A stretch of 34,528 nucleotides of DNA from Gammaproteobacteria bacterium (GTDB lineage Bacteria; Pseudomonadota; Gammaproteobacteria; GRL18): NCBI GenBank assembly GCA_027011205.1, contig JALVAL010000138.1, positions 1-34,528 of the forward strand, read 5' to 3'. The position numbers were made by a program, and so were the translations under genes. Shown here piece by piece: positions 17,944-24,913 of this stretch (positions are counted from its first letter, which is position 1; every line of letters starts with the position of its first letter). Under the pieces are notes generated by a model. The model made no database searches and was not told where the DNA came from. It saw nothing but the letters and a program-made list of their open reading frames with translations.

Positions 17944-19556
17944 GACTGCATTGACTTGCTTCTGTTTCGGTATCTGATGAATGAGTGAACCATATAGTTA
18001 TGCGCTTGTTCACTGTATCTTGATACTTGTTGTAAGCCTTTTGGAAATACACCGAACACTTCACGGAATTTGTGCGCCGCCATCCCTTTAGTGTTTACAG
18101 GCATCTTGCCCTGTTTCATTCTGCGCTGATTCAATTCCATAATCTCATGCAATAAACCGGAGTACATTTCTTGCTTGTCAGGTTTTTTCTTTTTATGCTT
18201 AGTTGATTTATTGTTAACAATCTCGACCATCTTCCCATGCTCAAATCTCATAACCTGTCCGTTAACGAATTGAGTATATTTCTCCGGCTTATATCCGCAA
18301 TAATTACACTGTCCGCCAGTAAAGAAGTGATGACACTCAGGGCATTCTGACTGCTTCACATCGCTTGCTTTTGGCTTATCGTCACGCTCTTTCTTTTTGC
18401 CATCACATAGCTCGGTGAACTCAGCTTCGTAAACGTCTGGATGCGAGTACCGCTCCCAGTTGCCGCCGTGGTCGTGGATAATTGCTACTTTGTCTGGGTT
18501 ATTTGGATCACTACGCCTTGCCCTGCCGTGTAACTGTATCCACCTTCCAAGTGCCGACGGGTGTCCATCCTTGTCCGGTGCGAACGCTGTGCATAAAAGG
18601 ATTGCTGACGCTTCTGGATAGTCAAAGCCCTCTATTAATTTAATGACTGAGAAAACACCGATTAACAAACCATCCTTTAATGATTTAAGCACCGCCTCGC
18701 AATCATCATGGCTCATTTTGCTGTGGACATAGCCTACATTATGTCCAGCGTTTTGAAACAGCTCTGCAAGGTGAACACAAGACTTGATTGATTTAGCGAA
18801 TCCAAGAAACGGTCGGCCTTCCATATCTGGATTGTTTTCGTACTCGGTTAGAACATCGCCGGTTAGTGACTCAACCTGCTTATCTTCGTCTCTGGTACTG
18901 TACTCACCAGTCGTTAGAACTTTCAGTTTTGAATGGTCTATTTGCTTCCTTGCCGCTAGAACCCGCATCGGAGTTATAACTCCCTGCTGTGCTAGTTTGT
19001 AGGCCGGTGTAGTCCTTACAAGGTCATCATATACGTTTGCTAGTCCTTTACTCATCGGTGTAGCAGAAAGACCGACAAGCCACTTAGTATCAATATTCTC
19101 TACTGCTTTGAACCGAAGGTGAGCCTCGTCAACAACCACACAATCGAAGTCTTTAAATAAATCTGGGTAGTCTCGAAGTCTATTACCGAGTGTTTGGATG
19201 GTCGCTATCTGTACTGCATAACTGAGATTAAAGCGTTCGTCATTTCCTTGAATAATCCCGACGTCAGTTTGCAGGATGTAGTTGAAGTCTTTGAGAATCT
19301 GGTTTATCAGAGTATTGCGAGGGACAACAAACATCAACCTGGCTTTGTTGTTTTTGCTGAGTATCCGGTGGAATAAAGTGGCTGCCCAAACAGATTTCCC
19401 TGAACCAGTTGGTGACATGCACATTTGCCGACGATATCCTGCTCGATACGATTTAATCATATTATCGAACAGTTTTATCTGAACATCCCTTAACTTTAAA
19501 TCTGCCGGTAATGGTTTTAAATCAACCGGCTTTATTATTATTTTATCATCGAACAT
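17940..19556 (-). CDS. SF2 DEAD/DEAH-box helicase with C-terminal zinc ribbon
   Basis: 538 aa from ATG 19556, which has AGAGG five bases upstream. The track's GTG is two codons earlier. Motif I SPTGSGKS, motif II DEAH (VVVDEAHL), motif III SAT (LVGLSATPM) and motif VI (QLHGRARR) are all present. A four-Cys ribbon (CPEC … CNYC) at residues ~405-425 probably binds zinc and nucleic acid. It is likely the replication or recombination helicase of a phage that otherwise relies on host replication proteins. It is the last gene of the leftward block and meets the tailspike stop to stop. Confidence 0.9.
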   Translation of the reverse strand: MFDDKIIIKPVDLKPLPADLKLRDVQIKLFDNMIKSYRAGYRRQMCMSPTGSGKSVWAATLFHRILSKNNKARLMFVVPRNTLINQILKDFNYILQTDVGIIQGNDERFNLSYAVQIATIQTLGNRLRDYPDLFKDFDCVVVDEAHLRFKAVENIDTKWLVGLSATPMSKGLANVYDDLVRTTPAYKLAQQGVITPMRVLAARKQIDHSKLKVLTTGEYSTRDEDKQVESLTGDVLTEYENNPDMEGRPFLGFAKSIKSCVHLAELFQNAGHNVGYVHSKMSHDDCEAVLKSLKDGLLIGVFSVIKLIEGFDYPEASAILLCTAFAPDKDGHPSALGRWIQLHGRARRSDPNNPDKVAIIHDHGGNWERYSHPDVYEAEFTELCDGKKKERDDKPKASDVKQSECPECHHFFTGGQCNYCGYKPEKYTQFVNGQVMRFEHGKMVEIVNNKSTKHKKKKPDKQEMYSGLLHEIMELNQRRMKQGKMPVNTKGMAAHKFREVFGVFPKGLQQVSRYSEQAHNYMVHSFIRYRNRSKSMQS

Positions 19557-19573
19557 AGTCACCTCTAACTATA

Positions 19574-19665
19574 TGGTAGTTGGGGCGAGACTCGAACTCG
19601 CATCAGCCGATTATCTGTCGTTACGGGTTATAAACCCGCTGCTCTACCAGTTAAGCTACCCAACC
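19574..19665 (-). tRNA. tRNA, anticodon TAT (Ile), with long variable arm and encoded CCA
   Basis: Reading the minus strand: acceptor GGTTGGG/CCCAACT (one G-U), D stem GCTT/GAGC with GG in the loop, anticodon stem GCGGG/CCCGT closing loop TTTATAA (anticodon TAT), T stem GCGAG/CTCGC with loop TTCGAGT, discriminator A and an encoded CCA. The variable region is 21 nt, class-II size, unlike normal tRNA-Ile. It would read ATA codons, frequent in the phage's terminase genes. It lies 18 bases upstream of the helicase start and is presumably processed from the same leftward transcript. The charging identity is uncertain because long arms are normal only for Leu, Ser and Tyr. Confidence 0.88.
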
Positions 19666-19697
19666 ATTTTTGGTAATGAAACAGATTTCGCTACCAG

Positions 19698-19746
19698 ATA
19701 TAACAGGTCGATGAACCAGACGGAGCTGGCTATCTAGTTGTTAGAT
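19698..19746 (+). repeat. attC-like site S1
   Basis: ATATAAC … GTTAGAT flank a 35-base core containing the hairpin CCAG-acggag-CTGG. It separates the tRNA/helicase unit from the 110-aa gene, whose stop lies three bases beyond GTTAGAT. It is a less certain member of the series. Confidence 0.5.
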
Positions 19747-19748
19747 TA

Positions 19749-20081
19749 CTAATCACGCCAATTATCACACCAACAATCAGGTGTTATCTCTTTTATGAAT
19801 TCAGTAGTGATATGCGTATGTATTACATCAGGTGATGATTCTTCCGATTCATCTGCAAAATAAATAAGTCTTACAGAATCTTTTTTACCATCTTCAATTA
19901 GCACCTTTTGTATGTCTTTATTAAAATCCTCAAGTGCTGAATATCTTTTTAACTCTGTATAACTAGCCCAGTAATCTCTATCGAAATCAATTAACCCATC
20001 ATATTTATCTGTAAACCATTTAGGCAATTCATCTTTCTTCATTACCATTGTGTCGCTTATTACTTGGTGTCTGTAACCCAT
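19749..20081 (-). CDS. Hypothetical cassette protein, 110 aa
   Basis: Acidic, soluble, no recognised domain. The C-terminus contains two Cys (DCWCDNW). A GGAG site precedes the ATG. It is a one-gene unit between sites S1 and S2. Its function is unknown. Confidence 0.7.
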   Translation of the reverse strand: MGYRHQVISDTMVMKKDELPKWFTDKYDGLIDFDRDYWASYTELKRYSALEDFNKDIQKVLIEDGKKDSVRLIYFADESEESSPDVIHTHITTEFIKEITPDCWCDNWRD

Positions 20082-20108
20082 TTCATTCTCCTATAATTAT
20101 TAAAGTAA

Positions 20109-20166
20109 ACCTAACAATACGCGCAAGGCGCTATCGCTCGGACTCGCTGCGCTCTAATCATTAAAC
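20109..20166 (+). repeat. attC-like site S2 (decayed 3' core)
   Basis: It begins ACCTAAC followed by AATACGCGCAAG and a CGCTATCGCTCGGACTCG-type core. This is the complement of the core seen in S14 and S17 on the right side. The far core reads ATTAAAC, a G-to-A change from GTTA, so this site may be inactive. The stop codon of the next gene (TAA at 20161-20163) still lies in that core. Confidence 0.65.
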
Positions 20167-20391
20167 CAAATAGTCCAAACACTCACTAACATAATCAGGC
20201 TGAAACGGTGTGGATTCCATCACATCAACCTTATGACCTATGTCAATTTGTATCCGAACCATAGAGAATAACAAACTTACAGCGATCAGTAAAAGCACTG
20301 TTACCGTTTTCGATGCTTGCGGTTCTTCCTCGCCTTCGTCTTTTCGTACTGTCTCCACGGGTGCATCATCCAAAAATATAGCTGATGCCAA
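20161..20391 (-). CDS. Small single-pass membrane protein
   Basis: Up to 76 aa. One hydrophobic helix (TVTVLLLIAVSLLFSMV) at residues ~29-45 is preceded by an acidic cytoplasmic-type stretch (KDEGEEEPQ). The track's start is a TTG. A GTG at 20358 is an alternative with a GGA element upstream, so the start is unsure. It overlaps the 3' end of another small membrane protein gene, which suggests coupled expression of a membrane pair. Confidence 0.5.
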   Translation of the reverse strand: MASAIFLDDAPVETVRKDEGEEEPQASKTVTVLLLIAVSLLFSMVRIQIDIGHKVDVMESTPFQPDYVSECLDYLV

Positions 20392-20524
20392 GACCTAGCA
20401 AGTAGATCATCACGCAGACTGGAACAAGGATTAGCGCTGAACGTGCAAACCATTCCCAGCGTTCAAGTTTTGCATCTTCAAACAGTTCGATTTGATCTTC
20501 GTCGATGTCTGTTGGTTGTTTCAT
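20366..20524 (-). CDS. Small membrane protein, 52 aa (not in the ORF track)
   Basis: ATG at 20524, TGA at 20366-20368. The acidic N-terminal 20 residues (KQPTDIDEDQIELFEDAK) are followed by one hydrophobic helix (SALILVPVCVMIYLLGLGI). The start overlaps the stop of the 69-aa gene (ATGA) and the end overlaps the next membrane ORF. Such tight chaining supports a real gene. Function unknown. Confidence 0.6.
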   Translation of the reverse strand: MKQPTDIDEDQIELFEDAKLERWEWFARSALILVPVCVMIYLLGLGISYIFG

Positions 20525-20730
20525 TTATCACCTCTATATTTCTTGTGTACTCGGATAACCTCATGTAGCATATCCCGAACCTTCATCATTCGAGCTGGAT
20601 CAGGGTTATGATACTTACCTTGCAGCATTTTCATAAACCAGCTAATAGGCACGCCGGATGCCTTAACGGTCATCGGATAGCTGTAGTTTGCTAACCGCAT
20701 CAAGCCTTTTAGTTCTTCTGGTGTAATCAT
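20521..20730 (-). CDS. Small protein, possible helix-turn-helix
   Basis: 69 aa. 'LMRLANYSYPMTVKASGVPISWFMKMLQG' has the spacing of a helix-turn-helix, with 'ASGVPISWFMKML' as turn and recognition helix, followed by a basic C-terminus (VIRVHKKYRGDK). It could be a small DNA-binding regulator. AAGGA precedes the ATG. It is the first gene of a three-gene chain between S2 and S3. Confidence 0.6.
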   Translation of the reverse strand: MITPEELKGLMRLANYSYPMTVKASGVPISWFMKMLQGKYHNPDPARMMKVRDMLHEVIRVHKKYRGDK

Positions 20731-20756
20731 TGTTATTCCTTGTTTGGATTGTTTCT

Positions 20757-20800
20757 GTCTAATTCACCATCTAAAGATTCTGTCTAGTTAGATGTTATGT
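20757..20800 (+). repeat. attC-like site S3 (GTCTAAT/GTTATGT family)
   Basis: 44 bp: GTCTAAT … GTTATGT with an internal stem CATCTAA/TTAGATG. It is the same length and layout as S5 and is related to S15 and the short S18 on the other strand. The TAA stop of the 78-aa gene is formed by the GTTA core. Confidence 0.6.
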
Positions 20801-21031
20801 GTATTGCACTTTGCCGTTACCATTATCATCCAGAACGTAACGGAATGCGCCCCAGTTCATAGCCATCAATTCGCAGTCGTCATCAAATACCTCCAGGAAA
20901 TTTCGCAATTCTCCGACTGTTGCAGGATGTAGCAATTGGTGATCTGTGTGTATTGGATCACGCCTTTCGCAAATGCAATTAGAGCATCGATATTCGAATT
21001 CTTTATCATTTAATGGGCATTCATGTAACAT
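20795..21031 (-). CDS. Hypothetical cassette protein with Cys cluster
   Basis: 78 aa. The N-terminal region has C5, C16, C19 and C21 (CSNCIC), a possible metal-binding knot. 'VGELRNFLEVFDDDCELM' is helical and acidic. AGGTG precedes the ATG. It is a single-gene unit between S3 and S4. Function unknown. Confidence 0.65.
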   Translation of the reverse strand: MLHECPLNDKEFEYRCSNCICERRDPIHTDHQLLHPATVGELRNFLEVFDDDCELMAMNWGAFRYVLDDNGNGKVQYT

Positions 21032-21067
21032 ATTTCACCTATAAATTGTCGAGTAGTGATTTCAAAC

Positions 21068-21128
21068 ACATAACAATCAATTTCAACGGAGCGCAAAAAC
21101 CGCGCCCGCTGAATAATGGTCGTTATAA
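21068..21128 (+). repeat. attC-like site S4
   Basis: ACATAAC … GTTATAA with a core GGAGCGC-aaaaacc-GCGCCCG. It shares the core of S7 and, in reverse complement, S13. The stop of the 70-aa gene (TAA at 21123-21125) is formed by the GTTA core. Confidence 0.7.
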
Positions 21129-21335
21129 TTTCAATAACCACAAATTAGCCATCCTTCGTCCAGCATTAGTTTTCTTCTGCTCGACCGGCTCAGACTCTTT
21201 CCCAACTCGCCATTGATCAATATAGCCTTTAAATATCTTGCTATGATCTGATGGGTTAAAGCGATTAAGCTGGTCATAGATAAATTCTCTATCTTCACGC
21301 TGTGGAAGCTTGTTTATGGCGTCTGTTAGGTTCAT
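21123..21335 (-). CDS. Hypothetical protein downstream of SSB
   Basis: 70 aa, charged and helical (DAINKLPQREDREFIYDQLNRF), with a basic tail. It is coupled to the SSB gene by TAATG. As last gene of the SSB/primase-like unit it may assist replication, but there is no sequence evidence for a specific function. Confidence 0.65.
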   Translation of the reverse strand: MNLTDAINKLPQREDREFIYDQLNRFNPSDHSKIFKGYIDQWRVGKESEPVEQKKTNAGRRMANLWLLKL

Positions 21336-21772
21336 TAAAATGGTAGTTTGTCGAATCCTTCATTAGCAGGTGGCGCATCATTCTGGTTTTGAGCTGGCAC
21401 AGGTTCTTGCTGCTGATTTGTTTGACCGTTGTTTGACTGGCTACTACCGAGCATTTGCATTTCATGTGCAACAATCTGAGTTGAATAACGATCCTGTCCG
21501 TCTTGGCCTTGATATTTGTTTGTCTGAATCTTTCCCTCGAAGTAAGCTTGCTGTCCTTTCTTCAAATACTGAGCAGCAATCTCGCCTAACTTTCCGAACA
21601 TAACGACACGATGCCATTCAGTTTTCTCTACCTTTTCTCCAGTATTCTTGTCTTTCCATGATTCACTGGTCGCTATAGAGACTGTGCAAATAGCTGATCC
21701 ACTCGATGAATATTTAACGTCAGGGTCTTGCCCTAATGTTCCGACAATAATGGCCTTATTAACGCCTTTCAT
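21335..21772 (-). CDS. ssb: Single-stranded DNA-binding protein
   Basis: 145 aa. An OB-fold N-terminus ([53 protein letters not shown]) is followed by a Gln/Asn/Pro-rich linker and an acidic hydrophobic tip ending DKLPF, the protein-interaction tail of bacterial SSB. It coats single-stranded DNA during replication and recombination and probably works with the Rad52-type annealer in the same block. AGGAG lies upstream within the preceding gene. Confidence 0.95.
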   Translation of the reverse strand: MKGVNKAIIVGTLGQDPDVKYSSSGSAICTVSIATSESWKDKNTGEKVEKTEWHRVVMFGKLGEIAAQYLKKGQQAYFEGKIQTNKYQGQDGQDRYSTQIVAHEMQMLGSSQSNNGQTNQQQEPVPAQNQNDAPPANEGFDKLPF

Positions 21773-22168
21773 TTACATTAAACTCCTAATCTGTTTTTGA
21801 AGGTAATAAAATCTTTTTCTGTGCTGCAATAATTTATCTTGTTCTTTATCCGTCAACTTGCCTGCCTGCTCGTACATCATAATAATCCCATGCACTTCCT
21901 TTGCCTCGACTGATAGCTTTTCCAGTCTCCATTTGTCTTTGTCGAACTCTGACTGATTATCAAAGTACAGGTCTTTAACCTGCATCCCAACTGACAAACA
22001 AATGTCATCAATAGAGCAGCCAGCAAAGCAATGTAAACTAATCTTAACCTGGTTGGCAGAAATCATTAGCGAAGGTCGTCCATCTTCATGGGCTGGGCAT
22101 CTAGCCATGTACTTCCCGTTATGTAACTGTTTAACTTTTTCCAGCCGATCAAGGAAACTGTCGATCAT
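21773..22168 (-). CDS. Stand-alone CHC2 zinc-finger (primase-like) protein
   Basis: 131 aa from ATG 22168, which overlaps the upstream stop (ATGA) and has GGAAG before it. The track's start at 22189 is a TTG. Residues ~23-52 are a CHC2-type zinc finger: CPAH, then HCFAGCS, followed by IDDICLSVGMQVKDLYF, the pattern that opens DnaG/TOPRIM primases. After it comes only a short helical region (EKLSVEAKEVHGIIMMYEQ). No TOPRIM or polymerase domain exists here or nearby, so it may guide a host primase or help helicase loading. Confidence 0.8.
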   Translation of the reverse strand: MIDSFLDRLEKVKQLHNGKYMARCPAHEDGRPSLMISANQVKISLHCFAGCSIDDICLSVGMQVKDLYFDNQSEFDKDKWRLEKLSVEAKEVHGIIMMYEQAGKLTDKEQDKLLQHRKRFYYLQKQIRSLM

Positions 22169-22539
22169 ACCATCTTCCGTCCTATCCAAACATCAATCGG
22201 CGACAGCTTCACCTCTACCAGCTTAGGCCGTGACTTAGAATAATGCCTGCGCATCTTCATGCAATGAGGATCAACACAACTTACCCGACGATCATAGACA
22301 AACTGAGTCTCAAGCCGTCCATTGTCTTTACGCTGGCGCTCAATTCTCTTTCCGCATTCTGGGCAGTCTTTATAAACAAAGTTTCTTTCGGCTTCTGCAT
22401 CCAGATATGCCTGCCTGCAAGCGTTATCGCAGAACTTGCGGTTTTTGTAAATAATCGAGCTTTCTTTGCCGCCAGATGGAAATACTTTCCGAACTATCGG
22501 CTTGTCGCAGTTTAAGCAATTTCCTTGTTTGTCTGCCAT
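22165..22539 (-). CDS. Multi-zinc-ribbon protein, unknown function
   Basis: 124 aa with three Cys pairs: CLNC (8-11), CDNAC (37-41), CPEC (59-62), and a later C/C pair (VSCVDPHC). It is basic overall, with a Lys/Arg-rich C-terminus. It is likely a nucleic-acid-binding protein. First gene of the replication-like unit between S4 and S5. The ATG lies just 7 bases after the site's GACAGAAA element, with no clear Shine-Dalgarno. Confidence 0.65.
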   Translation of the reverse strand: MADKQGNCLNCDKPIVRKVFPSGGKESSIIYKNRKFCDNACRQAYLDAEAERNFVYKDCPECGKRIERQRKDNGRLETQFVYDRRVSCVDPHCMKMRRHYSKSRPKLVEVKLSPIDVWIGRKMV

Positions 22540-22545
22540 GTTTCT

Positions 22546-22589
22546 GTCTAATTCTTGATTTAAAGATTCGGCCTAGTCGGATGTTAGCC
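22546..22589 (+). repeat. attC-like site S5 with adjacent hairpin
   Basis: 44 bp: GTCTAAT … GTTAGCC, same family as S3. A perfect 8-bp hairpin, GCCGCACA (22587-22594) and TGTGCGGC (22606-22613), begins inside its last core and extends toward the 89-aa gene. No T run follows on either side, so the hairpin is not an obvious terminator. Confidence 0.55.
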
Positions 22590-22623
22590 GCACATAGCTA
22601 AAACCTGTGCGGCGAAAAGAAAT

Positions 22624-22893
22624 TCAAAATAATAATTCATTAAGCCGTGAAATACGCTTACGGGCGTCTTCCGTTTTTTCCATAATAGCTCCGGCACCGC
22701 CATCTAGGATGTCTCTAAGAGTAGGAAGCGACTCTTTTTCTTTTGCGAATTCATGATCTGTTGGTGACGGCCCTTCGATTCTGTGTATTAGATCATCGAG
22801 TTGTTGTGAAATAGTGCCAATTTGTTGAATGGCATCATGTATTTCGATGTGTTTTTCTCTTCTTATTGCTTCGTTGCTAATTTGTTCAATCAT
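22624..22893 (-). CDS. Hypothetical coiled-coil cassette protein
   Basis: 89 aa, almost entirely helical. Heptad-like spacing (IHDAIQQIGTISQQLDDLIHRI) suggests a coiled-coil oligomer. One-gene unit between S5 and S6. Function unknown. Confidence 0.65.
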   Translation of the reverse strand: MIEQISNEAIRREKHIEIHDAIQQIGTISQQLDDLIHRIEGPSPTDHEFAKEKESLPTLRDILDGGAGAIMEKTEDARKRISRLNELLF

Positions 22894-22919
22894 AATTATA
22901 CCTTTACTTTAATTGCAGC

Positions 22920-22988
22920 GGCTAACAAGTCATTTCACAGGACAGCGTTCCGCTGCGCTCCACTTGCCTGTAAATTCGGTCGTTAGCT
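22920..22988 (+). repeat. attC-like site S6 (well formed)
   Basis: 69 bp: GGCTAAC then AAGTCATTT, arm ACAGG paired with CCTGT, a GTTCCGCTGCGCTCC core, then CGGTC and GTTAGCT. The outer cores pair GCTAAC/GTTAGC. The TAA stop of the 78-aa gene (22983-22985) is formed by the core. Its inner core is shared, in reverse complement, with S10 and S16. Confidence 0.8.
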
Positions 22989-23219
22989 AGTAATATCCCC
23001 AAAAGGTCTAAATATCTTATAGTGGCCTTTTTTATTTCTGGTTACTAATTTCTGTTTAACCATTTCTTTGCATACCGGAGAGCCAACTGAGCTGTGACCA
23101 CCATTTATTACCCGTCCAATCTCGGTTGGTGAAATCCAATCTCTACCCTCCCGCTGAGAAACACCATTCATGTATCGAATTGCTATATCTATTTTTTCTT
23201 GCATTTTCATTAAAATCAC
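22983..23219 (-). CDS. Small winged-helix-like DNA-binding protein (probable)
   Basis: 78 aa. 'WISPTEIGRVINGGHSSVGSPVCKEMVKQKLVTRNKKGHYKIF' has the helix-turn-helix then beta-wing layout of winged-helix proteins. It is basic in the wing, so it is a candidate transcriptional regulator in a phage with no other recognised repressor. One-gene unit between S6 and S7. Confidence 0.6.
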   Translation of the reverse strand: MILMKMQEKIDIAIRYMNGVSQREGRDWISPTEIGRVINGGHSSVGSPVCKEMVKQKLVTRNKKGHYKIFRPFGDITS

Positions 23220-23237
23220 CTATCTCGTTTAAATTCT

Positions 23238-23300
23238 AGCTAACAATACGCACCAGCGGAGCGCTAAAACCGCGCTCGCTGTTGTGCTCGGTCGTTATAC
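23238..23300 (+). repeat. attC-like site S7 (well formed)
   Basis: 63 bp: AGCTAAC-AATACGC, arms CAGCG(G)AGCGC and GCGCTCGCTG with one unpaired G in the left arm, loop TAAAACC, then CGGTC and GTTATAC. An extra base on the TAACAA side is a hallmark of attC sites and gives the site polarity. The stop of a 22-codon ORF is formed by its GTTA core. Confidence 0.82.
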
Positions 23301-23363
23301 ATTCAAAATACTCTCAACAATCTCCGGCACTTTAGCAACTACTCTATCATCCCGGTTGATCAT
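23295..23363 (-). CDS. Micro-ORF, 22 aa, coupled to the Rad52-type gene
   Basis: Its ATG (23363) overlaps the stop of the Rad52-type gene (ATGA) and its TAA lies in the core of S7, exactly where other unit-ending genes stop. The peptide is charged and helical (DDRVVAKVPEIVESIL). The placement makes it a plausible real gene, but its length is too short for certainty. Confidence 0.4.
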   Translation of the reverse strand: MINRDDRVVAKVPEIVESILNV

Positions 23364-24124
23364 TTCTTACTTAAAATATCTGCCAGAATATTCTTGTATT
23401 GCCTTTTAGCACCTACTGGAATATCCGAGCCAAACATATTAATCACAGCAATATATTCATCGTTTGACAACCGCTTATACGCCTCATGGTACTTATCATA
23501 ATCTTCTGAATCAGAATCAATAAGACTTCTGAAATAAGCGTTGGCTTTTTGAATCTTTTTAACATCAAGCAACTCACCAGAAGTCTCACCAATAAGAATT
23601 GGTACTCTATTCCACTGAAACCGAACACGTCCGTTATAATCAGTTGCCTTAAGACTATCTAGTAAGCCGTCTTTAAAAGATGATTCCCAGCGCCACAAAT
23701 CAAGACGCAATTCCCATGATTGATGAAACTTGCCATTACGCTCTTGATACTCATTTTTGAACAATTTAACAGAGATTCGCGGGTAATCGTAAAGCTCAAG
23801 ACCGATCCCCCAGTTAAAACAGGCTCTCTTGAATGAATCGGATGCTAGACCTTTCTGAGCTTCAGCCATTGACTCTGTACCTGTATCCTCCTTAGAAACC
23901 CAATGCTTTCTATCTTCGTTCCAGATAGAAACTGTGCAATTGTGGTTATCCCTCGAATGCTCACGCTTCCATCCAAGTTGACCGCAAATATCATTAAGCC
24001 GATTAATGTCAACCCTGGCATCCTTGTACGCAAGGATAGTCGCATACCCGCCGTTATTGATAGACTGAATGCGGAAGTCTATTTGGTCGATTGTAAGCGG
24101 TTTAGTTAGATTCTTGATATCCAT
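23360..24124 (-). CDS. Rad52/Rad22-family single-strand annealing protein
   Basis: 254 aa from ATG 24124, supported by GAGG seven bases upstream. The track's longer N-terminus reads through another small gene. Residues 1-~125 carry family hallmarks: 'TIDQIDFRIQSINN', 'YATILAYKDARVDINRLNDICG', 'EDTGTESMAEAQKGLASDSFKRACFNWGIGLELY'. It anneals complementary single strands and drives phage recombination, probably with SSB and NinG encoded nearby. The C-terminal ~100 residues are less conserved. Confidence 0.85.
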   Translation of the reverse strand: MDIKNLTKPLTIDQIDFRIQSINNGGYATILAYKDARVDINRLNDICGQLGWKREHSRDNHNCTVSIWNEDRKHWVSKEDTGTESMAEAQKGLASDSFKRACFNWGIGLELYDYPRISVKLFKNEYQERNGKFHQSWELRLDLWRWESSFKDGLLDSLKATDYNGRVRFQWNRVPILIGETSGELLDVKKIQKANAYFRSLIDSDSEDYDKYHEAYKRLSNDEYIAVINMFGSDIPVGAKRQYKNILADILSKK

Positions 24125-24209
24125 CTTCTTCCTCACTATACTCTGGTTCTGGTAACGCTTCGTCTGTTTCCGGTACATTCTCTAAGTACCACTCGCCCAT
24201 CTTGCTCAC
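24102..24209 (-). CDS. Small acidic protein, 35 aa (not in the ORF track)
   Basis: It starts at GTG 24209 (GTGA overlap with the upstream stop) and ends at 24102 inside the Rad52-type gene, which it overlaps by 23 bases. It is very acidic (PETDEALPEPEYSEEEDGY) and may be a DNA-mimic or partner peptide, but that is speculation. The tight overlaps support translation. Confidence 0.45.
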   Translation of the reverse strand: MSKMGEWYLENVPETDEALPEPEYSEEEDGYQESN

Positions 24210-24379
24210 TTCTCACCTCGTCTATCGCGTCGATACGCTTCTACTTTTAGTTTGCACTGGTGGTTGTTCTTGCTGATCTCCACCATTCGATTATAAGCTG
24301 CTGTAAACTCAAGGTAATCATCGTCGATGATAACCATAGCTGGCAGCTTTACTATTCTCCATCTGTCGGGTCTGCTCAT
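24206..24379 (-). CDS. Small hypothetical protein, 57 aa (not in the ORF track)
   Basis: ATG 24379 with AGGAA upstream. It overlaps the next small gene by 4 bases (GTGA). It is basic at both ends (SRPDRWRIVK; YRRDRRGEK) with an acidic middle. Second gene of the recombination unit between S7 and S8. No family recognised. Confidence 0.55.
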   Translation of the reverse strand: MSRPDRWRIVKLPAMVIIDDDYLEFTAAYNRMVEISKNNHQCKLKVEAYRRDRRGEK

Positions 24380-24384
24380 TGTTC

Positions 24385-24564
24385 CTACGCCTTAAACATA
24401 TCTATTAAAACATTGATAAACCCGTCGATCTTGTCTATCACGAAATCGCCGAAGCCTTTTTCTTGCCTTGTCTCAGGTATCATCATTTCTTCCTGCTTAC
24501 AATTCTTCTTATAATATTTAAGGTGCGCTATAGCTTCTTTTTCACTTAGTCCGAAGTTACACAT
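24385..24564 (-). CDS. Small hypothetical protein, 59 aa (not in the ORF track)
   Basis: ATG 24564, TAG at 24385-24387, five bases before the next start. It is helical and charged, with a hydrophobic C-terminal helix (IDKIDGFINVLIDMFKA). First gene of the recombination unit. Function unknown. Confidence 0.55.
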   Translation of the reverse strand: MCNFGLSEKEAIAHLKYYKKNCKQEEMMIPETRQEKGFGDFVIDKIDGFINVLIDMFKA

Positions 24565-24576
24565 TCTTTATATCTC

Positions 24577-24611
24577 GTTTAACATAGAATCTGTAGATAC
24601 CACTGTTAGCT
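24577..24611 (+). repeat. attC-like site S8 (short)
   Basis: 35 bp: GTTTAAC … GTTAGCT with a small ATC-tgta-GAT hairpin. The 98-aa gene's TAA stop (24606-24608) is formed by the core. It shares a 12-base leader (TATCTCGTTTAA) with the sequence preceding S7. Confidence 0.5.
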
Positions 24612-24902
24612 TTGTAAATCAGTTTCTTTTAAGTTCCTCACGATTTCAAGCATATTGCTAACATTCCGAATATTTTTTTCAGCCACCTCTATTGCTTTTT
24701 TATTATTGTCAAGTTTCTTTGTAAGCAATTCTACGAGCTTCATTCTCGCATCTTCAAAAATATCAAAATACCATTGCCAGTTTGTTTCTTTTCTTTCAGC
24801 TATTTTGTTTTTAAAATAAACTGTTTTTTCTGTTTCCCTTTCAACTTCTACCATTTTTATTTCATTTAAGTTAATAGTATTAACTTTATATTTCGTTATC
24901 AT
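24606..24902 (-). CDS. Hypothetical cassette protein, charged helical
   Basis: 98 aa, Lys/Glu-rich. The C-terminal half is helical with coiled-coil character (MKLVELLTKKLDNNKKAIEVAEKN, abbreviated here). The N-terminal 'VEVERETEKTVYFKN' is beta-like. One-gene unit between S8 and S9. Unknown function. Confidence 0.65.
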   Translation of the reverse strand: MITKYKVNTINLNEIKMVEVERETEKTVYFKNKIAERKETNWQWYFDIFEDARMKLVELLTKKLDNNKKAIEVAEKNIRNVSNMLEIVRNLKETDLQS

Positions 24903-24913
24903 TTCTTTTACCC

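Noticed and set aside
24125-24178. N-terminal extension of the Rad52-type ORF
   Set aside because: These codons belong to the 35-aa gene in another frame. ATG 24124 has GAGG upstream and begins the recognisable domain.
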